Of a stretch of DNA of 64,000 bases, positions 34,459 through 42,961 are shown piece after piece. How positions within the stretch are numbered: the first letter of the stretch is position 1; every line of letters begins with the position of its first letter. Source of the stretch: Fusobacterium varium (lineage in GTDB: Bacteria; Fusobacteriota; Fusobacteriia; Fusobacteriales; Fusobacteriaceae); the NCBI GenBank assembly GCA_002356455.1, contig AP017968.1, positions 806,001-870,000 of the forward strand. The letters run 5' to 3'. The position numbers and the translations under genes were made by a program. The notes under the pieces were generated by a model. It made no database searches and had not been told where the DNA came from. It worked only from the letters and a program-made list of their open reading frames with translations.

Positions 34459-35206
34459 CTTAAGAGAAGCACAGTTAAAAATGAATAAAATATTACAATT
34501 TTTTAAATACTTTTGTGAAAAAAATGATATAGAATATTGGCTTGATTATGGAACATTATTAGGAGCAGTTAGACATAAAGGATTTATTCCATGGGATGAT
34601 GATATAGATATAGGAATGAATAGAAAAAATTATGATAAATTTTATAATCTTTTTATAAGTGAAGAAAAATATGGAGAGTTAATTTTTTATTGTGAAAAAG
34701 AAAAAAAAGATTATATAAAAATTAAAATGAAAAATAATTATATATTAAGAAAAAATGAAAGCAGAGAAGAAATAAATATAGAAATTTTTCCATATGATTA
34801 TTATTCAAAAGAAGCAGAAAAATATTTGAAAAAACAATATTACTATAGTTCGTTAAGGAGAAGTAAAGAAAATAAAATAAGAGATATTTATGTAAAATTT
34901 CAAAGAAAATATTATAAAATTTATTTAAAGAATAAACTAAATAATAAAATAAAAAAAATGGTTTTGAATAAAGACCCAGAAAAATCTTATTGTTTAGGAT
35001 ATGGAATAGAAACTGATATGGCAATAGTAATAACACTTCCAGAGCAAATATTTCCTACTAAAAAATTAATATTTGAAAATGAAGAATATAATGTTCCATG
35101 CAAATATGAAGAATACTTAATACAAATATATGGTGACTATAATATATTGCCTCCTTTATACAAAAGATATGGTCACTCAGAAGTCATTGGTTTTATTTTA
35201 AATTAA
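34445..35206 (+). CDS. LicD-family protein (second of two)
   Basis: 253 residues. [20 protein letters not shown] followed by WDDDIDIGM (about 33-61) is the LicD metal/nucleotidyltransferase core, and [12 protein letters not shown] near 110 is the second conserved patch. It is a paralogue of the 24759 gene with the same motif order. Probable role: adding phosphocholine or a similar phospho-group to the LOS. It overlaps the ligase-like gene by 14 bases. Confidence 0.88.
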   Translation: MEKNNLREAQLKMNKILQFFKYFCEKNDIEYWLDYGTLLGAVRHKGFIPWDDDIDIGMNRKNYDKFYNLFISEEKYGELIFYCEKEKKDYIKIKMKNNYILRKNESREEINIEIFPYDYYSKEAEKYLKKQYYYSSLRRSKENKIRDIYVKFQRKYYKIYLKNKLNNKIKKMVLNKDPEKSYCLGYGIETDMAIVITLPEQIFPTKKLIFENEEYNVPCKYEEYLIQIYGDYNILPPLYKRYGHSEVIGFILN

Positions 35207-35215
35207 AGTTTATGT

Positions 35216-35221
35216 TATAAT
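35216..35221 (+). promoter_or_regulatory. -10 element before the RmlC-RmlD fusion gene
   Basis: A TATAAT at 35216-35221 preceded by TATGT lies 34 bases before the ATG at 35255; no clear -35 is seen. Confidence 0.4.
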
Positions 35222-35254
35222 GTTAAATAAGAAATTTAATTATTTGGAGAATTT

Positions 35255-36682
35255 ATGAATAAATTAAAAAAAATAGAAACAAACTTACAAGGAATATATA
35301 TAGTAGAGCCTTTAGTATTTAGAGATGATAGAGGTTTTTTTCTTGAGTCATATAATAAAACTGAATTTGAAAAAATAGGGATATTTGAAGAATTTGTGCA
35401 AGATAACCATTCTAAATCTAAAAAAGGTGTACTTAGAGGACTTCATTTTCAAACTAAGCATTCCCAAGCAAAGCTTGTGAGAGTAATAAAAGGGAGAATA
35501 CTTGATATTGTAGTTGATATTAGAAAAAATAGCGGCACATATGGAAAATGGCATGGAATAGAATTAAGTGCAGAAAATAAAAAAATGCTATATGTATCAA
35601 AAGGTTTTGCTCATGGATTTCTTACTTTAGAAGATGATACAGAAATAGAATATAAATGTGATGAATTTTATGTACCTCAGTATGATTCAGGAATAATGTG
35701 GAATGATAAAGATATAAATATCAATTGGAATTTTGAAAAGTATGGACTAAAAGAAGAGGATATAATTTTATCTGAGAAAGATACAAAACATCAATCTTTT
35801 AAGGAATACACAGAAAAATATATAGGAGAAAATGTATTGCTTACAGGAGCAGATGGACAGCTAGGTCAGGATTTCCAAAAACTTTTTGATAAGTTGAAAA
35901 TAAAATATACAGCTACTGACTATAAAGAATTAGATGTAACTAACAAAGAGAAAGTAAAAGAATTTGTAGATAAGAATAATTTTACTATAATAATAAATTG
36001 CGCAGCATATAATAATGTGGATAAGGCAGAAGAAGAACAGGAGAAATGCTTTGTTTTAAATTCACATGTACCCAAATACTTATCAAAGATATGTAAAGAA
36101 AGAAATATAGTATTTGTAACATATTCAACAGATTTTGTATTTGATGGAGAAAAGGAAGTACCATATACAGAAAAAGATATTCCTAATCCTTTATCAATAT
36201 ATTCAAAAGCAAAGCTAGAAGGTGAAAAATATTCTCTGGAATATGAAAAAAGTTTTGTAATAAGGACATCATGGGTATTTGGAATGGGAAATAATAATTT
36301 CTGCAAACAAGTAATTAACTGGTCAAAAGGAAAAGATAGATTGAGAATAGTAGATGATCAAATATCTTCTCCAACATATTCAAAGGATTTGGCAGAATAT
36401 TCATGGAAACTTGTTCAAACAGACAAATATGGATTGTACCATCTATCAAATGATGGGGAAGCATCGAAATTTGAACAGGCGCAATATACATTAAAAAAAA
36501 TAGGATGGAATGGAATATTGGAAAGAGCAAAAACAAAAGACTTTCCTTTACCAGCAAAAAGGGCAGAATACTCAAAGTTAGATAGTAGTAAGATAGAAAA
36601 AATAATTAATAAAAAGATACCACATTGGAAAAGTGGAATAGATAGATTTTTAGAAGAAATGAAAGAAAAGGGAGAGATATAG
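35255..36682 (+). CDS. Bifunctional dTDP-4-dehydrorhamnose 3,5-epimerase / reductase (RmlC-RmlD fusion)
   Basis: 475 residues made of two complete enzymes. Residues 1-185 are RmlC: VFRDDRGFFLESYN, GVLRGLHFQ with the catalytic His, and VSKGFAHGFLTLEDDTE. Residues about 192-475 are RmlD: VLLTGADGQLGQDF (NAD(P) site), NCAAYNNVDKAE, YSTDFVFDGEKEVPY and the catalytic YSKAKLEGE. Together they turn dTDP-4-keto-6-deoxyglucose into dTDP-L-rhamnose, with RmlB encoded right after (stop and next ATG adjoin at 36682/36683). RmlA is missing here but lies at 62507. The two domains are usually separate proteins. Confidence 0.93.
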   Translation: MNKLKKIETNLQGIYIVEPLVFRDDRGFFLESYNKTEFEKIGIFEEFVQDNHSKSKKGVLRGLHFQTKHSQAKLVRVIKGRILDIVVDIRKNSGTYGKWHGIELSAENKKMLYVSKGFAHGFLTLEDDTEIEYKCDEFYVPQYDSGIMWNDKDININWNFEKYGLKEEDIILSEKDTKHQSFKEYTEKYIGENVLLTGADGQLGQDFQKLFDKLKIKYTATDYKELDVTNKEKVKEFVDKNNFTIIINCAAYNNVDKAEEEQEKCFVLNSHVPKYLSKICKERNIVFVTYSTDFVFDGEKEVPYTEKDIPNPLSIYSKAKLEGEKYSLEYEKSFVIRTSWVFGMGNNNFCKQVINWSKGKDRLRIVDDQISSPTYSKDLAEYSWKLVQTDKYGLYHLSNDGEASKFEQAQYTLKKIGWNGILERAKTKDFPLPAKRAEYSKLDSSKIEKIINKKIPHWKSGIDRFLEEMKEKGEI

Positions 36683-37843
36683 ATGAAGACATATCTTGTA
36701 ACAGGGGCAGCAGGATTCATAGGAACAAACTTTGTGAAGTATATGCTTGAAAAGTATGGTGAAAGTATAAGAATAATAGTTCTGGATAAACTTACTTATG
36801 CAGGAAATATTGAAAATATACAAGAAGAAATAACTTCTAAAAAAATAGATTTTGTAAAGGGAGATATCTGTAATAGAGAATTGGTGGAAGATATATTTTC
36901 CAGATATGAAATAGATTATGTAGTAAATTTTGCAGCAGAATCTCATGTAGACAGAAGTATATCAAATCCTCAGATATTTTTGGAAACAAATATACTGGGA
37001 ACACAAAACCTGTTGGAAGTATCTAAGAAATTCTGGAGTATAGGAAAAGATGAAAATGGATATCCGGTATATAAGGAAGGAAAGAAATTTCTGCATATAT
37101 CTACAGATGAAGTGTATGGATCTCTGTCAAAAGAGTATACAGAAGCAAAAGAGTTAATACTTAATGATAGAGTAAAGAAAGTGGCAGAAGGAAGAAAGAA
37201 TTTAAAAACATATGGAGATAAATTTTTTACGGAAGAAACACCGCTTGACCCAAGGTCGCCATATTCAGCTTCAAAAACATCAAGCGATATGATAGTAAGA
37301 GCATATGCAGAAACATATAAGTTTCCAATGAATATAACAAGATGTTCAAATAATTATGGACCATATCAATTTCCAGAAAAACTGATACCACTTATTATAA
37401 AAAATATACTGGAAGGTAAGAAACTGCCAGTGTATGGAGATGGAAGTAATGTAAGAGACTGGCTGTATGTAAAAGATCATAATAAAGCAGTAGATATGGT
37501 AATAAATAAAGGAAGATTAGGGGAAGTATATAATATTGGTGGTTTTAATGAAGAAAAGAATATAAATATAGTAAAACTGACAATAGATACAATAGCTAAG
37601 ATAATGAAAGAAGAACCAGAGTACAGGAAAGTATTGAAAACAGAAGCAGAGAATATATCATATGACTTAATAAGTTATGTACAGGACAGATTGGGGCATG
37701 ATGCAAGATATGCAATAGACCCAGAAAAGATAGTAACAGAATTAGGATGGTATCCAGAAACATCATTTGATGAGGGAATAGAAAAGACAATAAGGTGGTA
37801 TTTGGATAATCAGGAATGGGCAGAGAAGGTTTTAAATAAATAA
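36683..37843 (+). CDS. rmlB: dTDP-glucose 4,6-dehydratase (copy 1)
   Basis: 386 residues, a bit longer than typical RmlB (about 350) because of an insert near residues 150-185 (KEYTEAKELILNDRVKKVAE). NAD site LVTGAAGFIGTNF (5-17), LDKLTYAGNIENI (35-47), HISTDEVYGSLS (about 137, catalytic Asp-Glu) and YSASKTSSDMIVRAYAETY (about 193, YxxxK). It makes dTDP-4-keto-6-deoxyglucose from dTDP-glucose. A second, nearly identical copy starts at 63378. The gene follows the RmlC-RmlD fusion without a gap and is closed by a strong terminator. Confidence 0.95.
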   Translation: MKTYLVTGAAGFIGTNFVKYMLEKYGESIRIIVLDKLTYAGNIENIQEEITSKKIDFVKGDICNRELVEDIFSRYEIDYVVNFAAESHVDRSISNPQIFLETNILGTQNLLEVSKKFWSIGKDENGYPVYKEGKKFLHISTDEVYGSLSKEYTEAKELILNDRVKKVAEGRKNLKTYGDKFFTEETPLDPRSPYSASKTSSDMIVRAYAETYKFPMNITRCSNNYGPYQFPEKLIPLIIKNILEGKKLPVYGDGSNVRDWLYVKDHNKAVDMVINKGRLGEVYNIGGFNEEKNINIVKLTIDTIAKIMKEEPEYRKVLKTEAENISYDLISYVQDRLGHDARYAIDPEKIVTELGWYPETSFDEGIEKTIRWYLDNQEWAEKVLNK

Positions 37844-37865
37844 TAAATGAGAATTTTAATTTAAA

Positions 37866-37898
37866 AGAGATTGGTTTAAAAGCCAGTCTCTTTTTTTT
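37866..37898 (+). terminator. Terminator after rmlB copy 1
   Basis: AGAGATTGG (37866-37874) pairs with CCAGTCTCT (37883-37891), one G-U pair, followed by seven or more Ts. Confidence 0.87.
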
Positions 37899-37993
37899 AT
37901 TTAAAAAAAGAGATATAAGTAAATAGTTTTAATTGAATTAGAGAATAGTATTTGACAATAAAAAACAAAACTATAAATTGTTATAAAATAAAA

Positions 37994-38172
37994 GTTCTCT
38001 TTAATATAATAAAGCGAACTTTTGAAGTAGAATTTTATATATTATTATAACCTTTAATATTAAAAAAAACAATAAGTAAATAATTTTTTTAAAAAATAGG
38101 GTAAAAAAATAAGCTCTGAAAAAATAATGATTTAAATCAATTTAATGTTCGCTTTATTATATTAAAGAGAAT
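37994..38172. repeat. 26-bp inverted repeat pair flanking a 127-bp segment (candidate invertible promoter)
   Basis: The left element (37994-38019) begins GTTCTCTTTAATA and ends TAATAAAGCGAAC. The right element (38147-38172) begins GTTCGCTTTATTA and ends TATTAAAGAGAAT, the reverse complement of the left one at 25 of 26 positions. Each element is itself nearly palindromic (11 of 13 pairs). The enclosed 38020-38146 holds TTGAAG-N18-TATAAC on the plus strand and TTGTTT-N17-TATAAT on the minus strand (plus 38044-38072). The layout resembles invertible promoters of surface-glycan loci in other bacteria; no recombinase gene is in the window. Confidence 0.75.
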
Positions 38173-38240
38173 ATTTTGAAACACAATATCAACATAAAAA
38201 TATTGCTTAAAGAGTTTAAAATTAATTTTAAAGAAGATTA

Positions 38241-38268
38241 TTGACAATAAAAACAATCGTTTTATATT
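38241..38268 (+). promoter_or_regulatory. Promoter-like sequence ahead of module B
   Basis: TTGACA (38241-38246), 16-base spacer, TATATT (38263-38268), outside the inverted repeats and pointing to module B. Confidence 0.5.
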
Positions 38269-38388
38269 TGCTATTTTTAAAAAAATAAAATAATTTTATT
38301 TGTAAAAAAATTAATCTTAAAGAATATTAATCAATAAATTTAAAAAGTATTCTAAATTTAAAAAGTAGAAAAAAATAATTATATAATG

Positions 38389-38394
38389 TATAAT
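38389..38394 (+). promoter_or_regulatory. Proximal -10 element of module B
   Basis: TATAAT preceded by AATG, about 83 bases before the first ATG of module B. The surrounding GAAAAAAATAA...TGTATAATTT block also occurs ahead of the O-antigen cluster (47529-47575). Confidence 0.5.
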
Positions 38395-38476
38395 TTTACT
38401 TGAAAATTATTTTTATTATCTTTAAAAGTAAATAAAAAATATAAAATCAATTATTATAAATTATTTTGGGGGAATT

Positions 38477-39613
38477 ATGCTAAGAAAAATAAATAGAGCA
38501 TTTCAGGATTATATGCGGGAAAAAAGGTTGAGGTTAGGAAAATACATATGGGATAGAAAAAGAGATAAAGAAGAAATAAAGTCAGGGAACTTTATAGAAA
38601 AGAATAATATAAAAAAAATATTATTCATGAGATATGATGGAAAAATAGGAGATATGGTAATAAATACTTTAATGTTTAGAGAAATAAAAAAGAAATATCC
38701 ATATATAGAAATAGGAGTGGTAACAAAAGGTGGAGCAAAAGCAGTAATAGAAAATAATCCAAATGTAGATAAAATATATGAATATAAAAAAGATAGAAAA
38801 AGTATAAAAAAATTATCTTTGGAAATAGCAGCAGAAAAATATGATTTATTAATAGATTTTTCAGAGATGCTGAGAGTAAATCAAATGATGCTGATAAATT
38901 TATGTAAAGCAAGATTTAATATGGGATTAAATAAAGAAAATTGGAAAATATTTGATATATCTTACACAAAACCTACAGGTTATATTCATGTAACAGAAAT
39001 ATATAAAAATATTTTAGAAAAATTGGGAATAAAGAATATAGATATAAGTTATGAATTATTTTTTATTGAGCGCCAAAAAAGTAAAATTGAAGAATTGTTA
39101 AAGAAATTAAAACATAAAAAAATAGTTGTATTCAATCCATTTGCAGCAAGTAAACATAGAAATATAAATTTGGAAAATATAGTAAAAATAGGAAAAATAA
39201 TACTTGAGGATGAAAATAATATATTAATGTTTATAGGAGAAGAGAAAAGAAAAAAAGAACTTGAAAATGTAATGAGAGAATTAGGGAATAATACCTTTTT
39301 TCCAGAGTTTAAAGATATAATGGAGACTTCATATTTAATAAGTAAAGCAGATTTAGTAATAACTCCAGATACATCAATAGTTCATATATCAGCAGCTTTT
39401 AAAAGAAAATTGATAGCAATTTATAGAATAGATGGTAAAGCTGAAAATGAAATAAATAGATATTTATGGGGACCTAATTATAAAGAAGCGGTACAGATAT
39501 TTTCAAAAGATTTTGCAATTAAGAATGGGGAAGAGCCAGATATTAATAAATTTGATATGAAAGAACTTGAAAATGAGATAAAAAAATATCTTAGAAAACA
39601 GGAGAAAATATGA
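38477..39613 (+). CDS. GT9 heptosyltransferase-like protein (module B, gene 1)
   Basis: 378 residues. Identical to the 27428 product except for residues 2-3 (LR here, FK there). It carries the same GT9 signatures, ILFMRYDGKIGDMVINTLMF and ADLVITPDTSIVHISAAF. It has a better SD (tttggggga) than the module A copy and follows a long regulatory region with the inverted repeats. It overlaps the next gene by 4 bases. Confidence 0.9.
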   Translation: MLRKINRAFQDYMREKRLRLGKYIWDRKRDKEEIKSGNFIEKNNIKKILFMRYDGKIGDMVINTLMFREIKKKYPYIEIGVVTKGGAKAVIENNPNVDKIYEYKKDRKSIKKLSLEIAAEKYDLLIDFSEMLRVNQMMLINLCKARFNMGLNKENWKIFDISYTKPTGYIHVTEIYKNILEKLGIKNIDISYELFFIERQKSKIEELLKKLKHKKIVVFNPFAASKHRNINLENIVKIGKIILEDENNILMFIGEEKRKKELENVMRELGNNTFFPEFKDIMETSYLISKADLVITPDTSIVHISAAFKRKLIAIYRIDGKAENEINRYLWGPNYKEAVQIFSKDFAIKNGEEPDINKFDMKELENEIKKYLRKQEKI

Positions 39614-40706
39614 GTAAAATCAGAGGTTTTTTTATAAGATTAGTAGGAATGAAGAAAAAAGAAAAAAATATAGAATTAAAAGATATAAAAAGGATATTGA
39701 TTCCAGGAGGAAGAATAGGGGATATGGTATGTGAAACACCATTAATTAGGGAATTACATGAACTTTTTCCTAATGCAGAGATAGATGTTTACCTTGATAA
39801 GATAGTAGCCCCATTATTTAAGAATTGTCCATATTTAAATGTTATAGAAACCAAAAGAGGAAGTAGATTTGTACATAAAGTAAAAATATTAAGAATTATA
39901 TCCTCTTGGTATGATGCACTATTAAAGAGAAAAAAATATGATTTATATTTTGAATTTGCGAATGGATTAAGATTTTACAGCATATTTGCGCTGAGGATAA
40001 TGAAACCAAGATATAGTATAGGGGTATTAAGAGAAGAGAAGCATGGAATAAAAAAGGATGAATTAACTATTTTTGATGTATATATAAAGAAAAGCAAAAG
40101 TAAACATATGAGAGATATAAGTTTAGCAGGAATAGAAGTATTAGGGAAAAATATAAAAAATAGAAAATATGAGTTATTTTTAGGAGAAGCAGAGGAAAGA
40201 TATAAAGATTATTTTTATAAGGAAAATATAAATATAATATTTAATTATACAGGTGGAAATATAAAGAAAAATTTATCGATAGAAGAAGTGAAAGAAAGTT
40301 GTAAAAAACTTATAGAAATAGATAAAAGAATAGTTGTGTATGTAATGACACTTCCAGATAAATATGAAGAATTGGAAGAAGAGATAAAGAAATGGGAAGA
40401 AAAGCGAATAAAAATTTGCGATAAGACGCAAGATATAGCAGAAGCAGCGGGAATGATAAAATATATAGATATATTGGTAAGTGTAGATACAGGAGTAGTA
40501 CATATAGCATCAGCTTATAATAAACCAGTGATTTCAATATTTCCAGATAATGAAAACAGTATAGAATATTTTTCTCCTAAGTCAGAATTAAGTTATGTAA
40601 TAAAGTGTGAAGACAGGAGCTGGATAAGAGATTTTGATAAAGAAAAGATGAAAAAGTACATGGAAGAAATAATAGATAAATTAAAATAATGGAAGGTATA
40701 AATGAA
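38485..40706 (+). repeat. Duplicated block 1 (module B copy)
   Basis: Matches 27436-29657 base for base as far as I can compare, at a constant offset of 11049. After it, module B continues with the divergent GT9-like gene instead of the GT4 gene. Confidence 0.9.
39610..40689 (+). CDS. GT9 heptosyltransferase-like protein (module B, gene 2)
   Basis: 359 residues, identical to the 28561 product, with the GT9 motifs RILIPGGRIGDMVCETPL and SVDTGVVHIASAYNKP. It is coupled to the preceding gene by a 4-base overlap. Twelve bases separate its stop from the divergent GT9-like gene, with ggaagg as SD. Confidence 0.9.
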   Translation: MSKIRGFFIRLVGMKKKEKNIELKDIKRILIPGGRIGDMVCETPLIRELHELFPNAEIDVYLDKIVAPLFKNCPYLNVIETKRGSRFVHKVKILRIISSWYDALLKRKKYDLYFEFANGLRFYSIFALRIMKPRYSIGVLREEKHGIKKDELTIFDVYIKKSKSKHMRDISLAGIEVLGKNIKNRKYELFLGEAEERYKDYFYKENINIIFNYTGGNIKKNLSIEEVKESCKKLIEIDKRIVVYVMTLPDKYEELEEEIKKWEEKRIKICDKTQDIAEAAGMIKYIDILVSVDTGVVHIASAYNKPVISIFPDNENSIEYFSPKSELSYVIKCEDRSWIRDFDKEKMKKYMEEIIDKLK

Positions 40707-41796
40707 GAAAAAATATTATTTGAAAAAGTCATATATAAAAAATCTATTAAATATGTATATAACAAGATTTTTCTTAATTTTATTTTTTAAAAAGAGGGAG
40801 AATCCAGAAAATATTTTAATAAAAATTTCTGATGGAATAGGAGATGTAGTAATAAGAAGTAGATTATCAGAAAAATTAATAGAAAGATTTGGAAAAGATA
40901 AGGTTTATTTTTTAATGCAGGAAAACTATAAACAATTAGGAGAAATATTAGGATATAAAGTAATTGGAATTTCAAAATCAGAAAAATATAATTTATTAAA
41001 AAGAATCAGAAAATTCTTTGAAATAAATAAATTAGGAATAAAAAGATTTATAAATCTTGAATATACAAATGATAGTGTAGTAGGAAATATAATAGCTGAA
41101 GAAAAAATAGGAGTTTTGGATACAGATCCAGCAGTAGAAATTTATAATAAATTTTATACAAAGGTAATTAGGTTGAATAGAAATGAAAAAATATTAAATC
41201 AAATAAAGATTATAGGGGAAAATATACTGGACAGGAATTTGAGAGCAGATGAGTTAATTCCAGATTTAAAAGTGGGTAAAAACTCAAAAAATGAAGGAAT
41301 AGTTATAGCAGTGGGCTCAACTTCACGAGAGAAAGTATGTAGCCCATACATGATGCTGGAATATATAAAAGAAATAAAAAAAGAGTTTCCAGAAGAAAAA
41401 ATATATTTAGTGGGAAATGGTAAATTACAGTTAGAATATGCAGAATATTTAATGGGAAATTTAAAAGAATTTAAAATGGAAAATTTGGTGAATAAAACAA
41501 ATTTAAAAGAAGTGTTTAAAATAATAGCAGAATCTAGATTATTTATAGGGTTTGATTCAGGATTGTATAATTATAGCTATTCATTGAGAAAAAAAACAAT
41601 AGCATTATTTAAAGATTTAAGTAGTCCATTTAAACATGAAGCAGATTGGGTAAAAGTTTTAGGACCAGAAAAAGAGAGAATAGATAATGTTGAAGATGAA
41701 AATTATCCAAATAGAGAAATAAATAATATATCAATAGAAACTTTAAAAAAAGCTCTGGAAGGAATGAAAGAATATGAAAAACAAAGTAATATTTAG
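40702..41796 (+). CDS. Divergent GT9-like glycosyltransferase (module B copy)
   Basis: 364 residues, identical in protein to the 31660 product; one silent base difference is visible near the 3' end (CTT to CTC before GGAAGG). Same features: ILIKISDGIGDVVIRSRL at the N terminus and a donor motif lacking the usual His (FDSGLYNYSYSL). Its last 23 bases overlap the start of the GT4 gene, a tight coupling that is broken in module A. Confidence 0.85.
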   Translation: MKKKYYLKKSYIKNLLNMYITRFFLILFFKKRENPENILIKISDGIGDVVIRSRLSEKLIERFGKDKVYFLMQENYKQLGEILGYKVIGISKSEKYNLLKRIRKFFEINKLGIKRFINLEYTNDSVVGNIIAEEKIGVLDTDPAVEIYNKFYTKVIRLNRNEKILNQIKIIGENILDRNLRADELIPDLKVGKNSKNEGIVIAVGSTSREKVCSPYMMLEYIKEIKKEFPEEKIYLVGNGKLQLEYAEYLMGNLKEFKMENLVNKTNLKEVFKIIAESRLFIGFDSGLYNYSYSLRKKTIALFKDLSSPFKHEADWVKVLGPEKERIDNVEDENYPNREINNISIETLKKALEGMKEYEKQSNI

Positions 41797-42961
41797 AAGT
41801 GGAAGTTTAAGAATGGGAGGACTAGAAAGAGTTTTAATAGAAGTTCTTCAAACAATAGATAGAGAAAAATTTGATATTTATCTTGTAATAGATGATGATT
41901 GTGGAGAAGAAAATATATTTGAAAAAGATATACCAAAAGATATAAAGTATTTTTTTCTTAAATCAGAAGAAATGATAAGAGAAACAGAGAAATATAAAGC
42001 AAGAAAGAAAAATATCGTGTATAAGTTAATGTATAACCTAATGATGGAAAAAGAAAATAGAATTATGTATAAAAATATGCAGCAAATATTAAAAGAACTT
42101 GGAGAAATAGATGTAATAGTAGATTTTGATGCAGGAGCTTCAAAGTATATAGAAAAATTAGACATCAAAAAGAAAATAGTATGGATTCATAATTCTATAC
42201 CTAATTTAAAGAAAAAAGGAAGTAAGATAAAAAGATTTGGAAAAAGATTGGAAAAATATGATAGAGTAATAGCTATATGTGATGAAATGAAGGAGGAAAT
42301 AGAAAATATATACCCAAATTTAAATGGGAAAGTAAGCAGAATATATAATCCATTTAATTTTGAAAGAATAGAGAAATTAATGAATGATGAAAGTGAATTA
42401 ACAACAGAGCAAATAAAAATGCTTAATGAGGATTATTGTATTGCCATAGCAAGATTAGATAATGTTCAAAAAGATTTCCTGACATTGGTGAGAGCATATA
42501 AGAATGTTAAAGATAGTGGAATACAAGATAAACTATATATTATAGGAGATGGACCTTCAAAAGAAGAAATAATAAATGAAATAAAAAAATTAAATTTAGA
42601 AGAAAATATTAAATTAGTAGGTCTTTCAAAGAATCCATATGTATGGTTAAAAAAATCTAAATTGTTTGTACATAGTTCTAAATATGAAGGATTACCAACA
42701 GTGTTAATAGAGGCATTGATATGTAATAAGATGATAATTTCTTCAAATTGTCCAACAGGACCTAAAGAAATATTAAAAGGTGAAAGTTGTGGAAAATTGT
42801 TTAAAGTTGGAGATACAGAAGAACTGGGAAATTATTTAGTAGAATTTTTATCTAGTGAAGAAAATAGAGAGAAGTATGAAAAAAATGTAGTCATAAGGAA
42901 AGAGGAATTTAATAAAAATAAAGTGATAAAAGAATATGAAAAATTAATAGAAGAGATATAG
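41774..42961 (+). CDS. GT4 glycosyltransferase (module B version, different donor domain)
   Basis: 395 residues. Residues 8-225 match the module A GT4 protein with one visible change (Met to Val in KKNI-YKLM). From residue 226 (base 42449) the C-terminal donor domain is different: YIIGDGPSKEEIINEIKKL, VHSSKYEGLPTVLIEALICN and ISSNCPTGPKEILKG. From base 42926 to the stop it is identical again. It starts inside the preceding GT9-like gene (ATG 41774, 23-base overlap). The donor sugar therefore probably differs from that of the module A enzyme while the acceptor is the same. Confidence 0.9.
   Translation: MKNKVIFRSGSLRMGGLERVLIEVLQTIDREKFDIYLVIDDDCGEENIFEKDIPKDIKYFFLKSEEMIRETEKYKARKKNIVYKLMYNLMMEKENRIMYKNMQQILKELGEIDVIVDFDAGASKYIEKLDIKKKIVWIHNSIPNLKKKGSKIKRFGKRLEKYDRVIAICDEMKEEIENIYPNLNGKVSRIYNPFNFERIEKLMNDESELTTEQIKMLNEDYCIAIARLDNVQKDFLTLVRAYKNVKDSGIQDKLYIIGDGPSKEEIINEIKKLNLEENIKLVGLSKNPYVWLKKSKLFVHSSKYEGLPTVLIEALICNKMIISSNCPTGPKEILKGESCGKLFKVGDTEELGNYLVEFLSSEENREKYEKNVVIRKEEFNKNKVIKEYEKLIEEI

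Larger units (their letters stand above)
37844..38476. other. Long regulatory intergenic region between modules A and B
   Basis: About 630 bases with no gene. From left to right it holds the rmlB terminator (37866), a TTGACA without a well-placed -10 (37952), a 26-bp element (37994-38019), a 127-bp AT-rich segment with promoter-like sequences on both strands, the inverted copy of the 26-bp element (38147-38172), a TTGACA-N16-TATATT promoter (38241-38268) and a TATAAT close to the first module B gene (38389). Confidence 0.7.

Noticed and set aside
37952-37977. Promoter TTGACA...TATAAA left of the inverted repeats
   Set aside because: The spacer is only 14 bases, too short for a standard promoter; kept only as a note in the region description.
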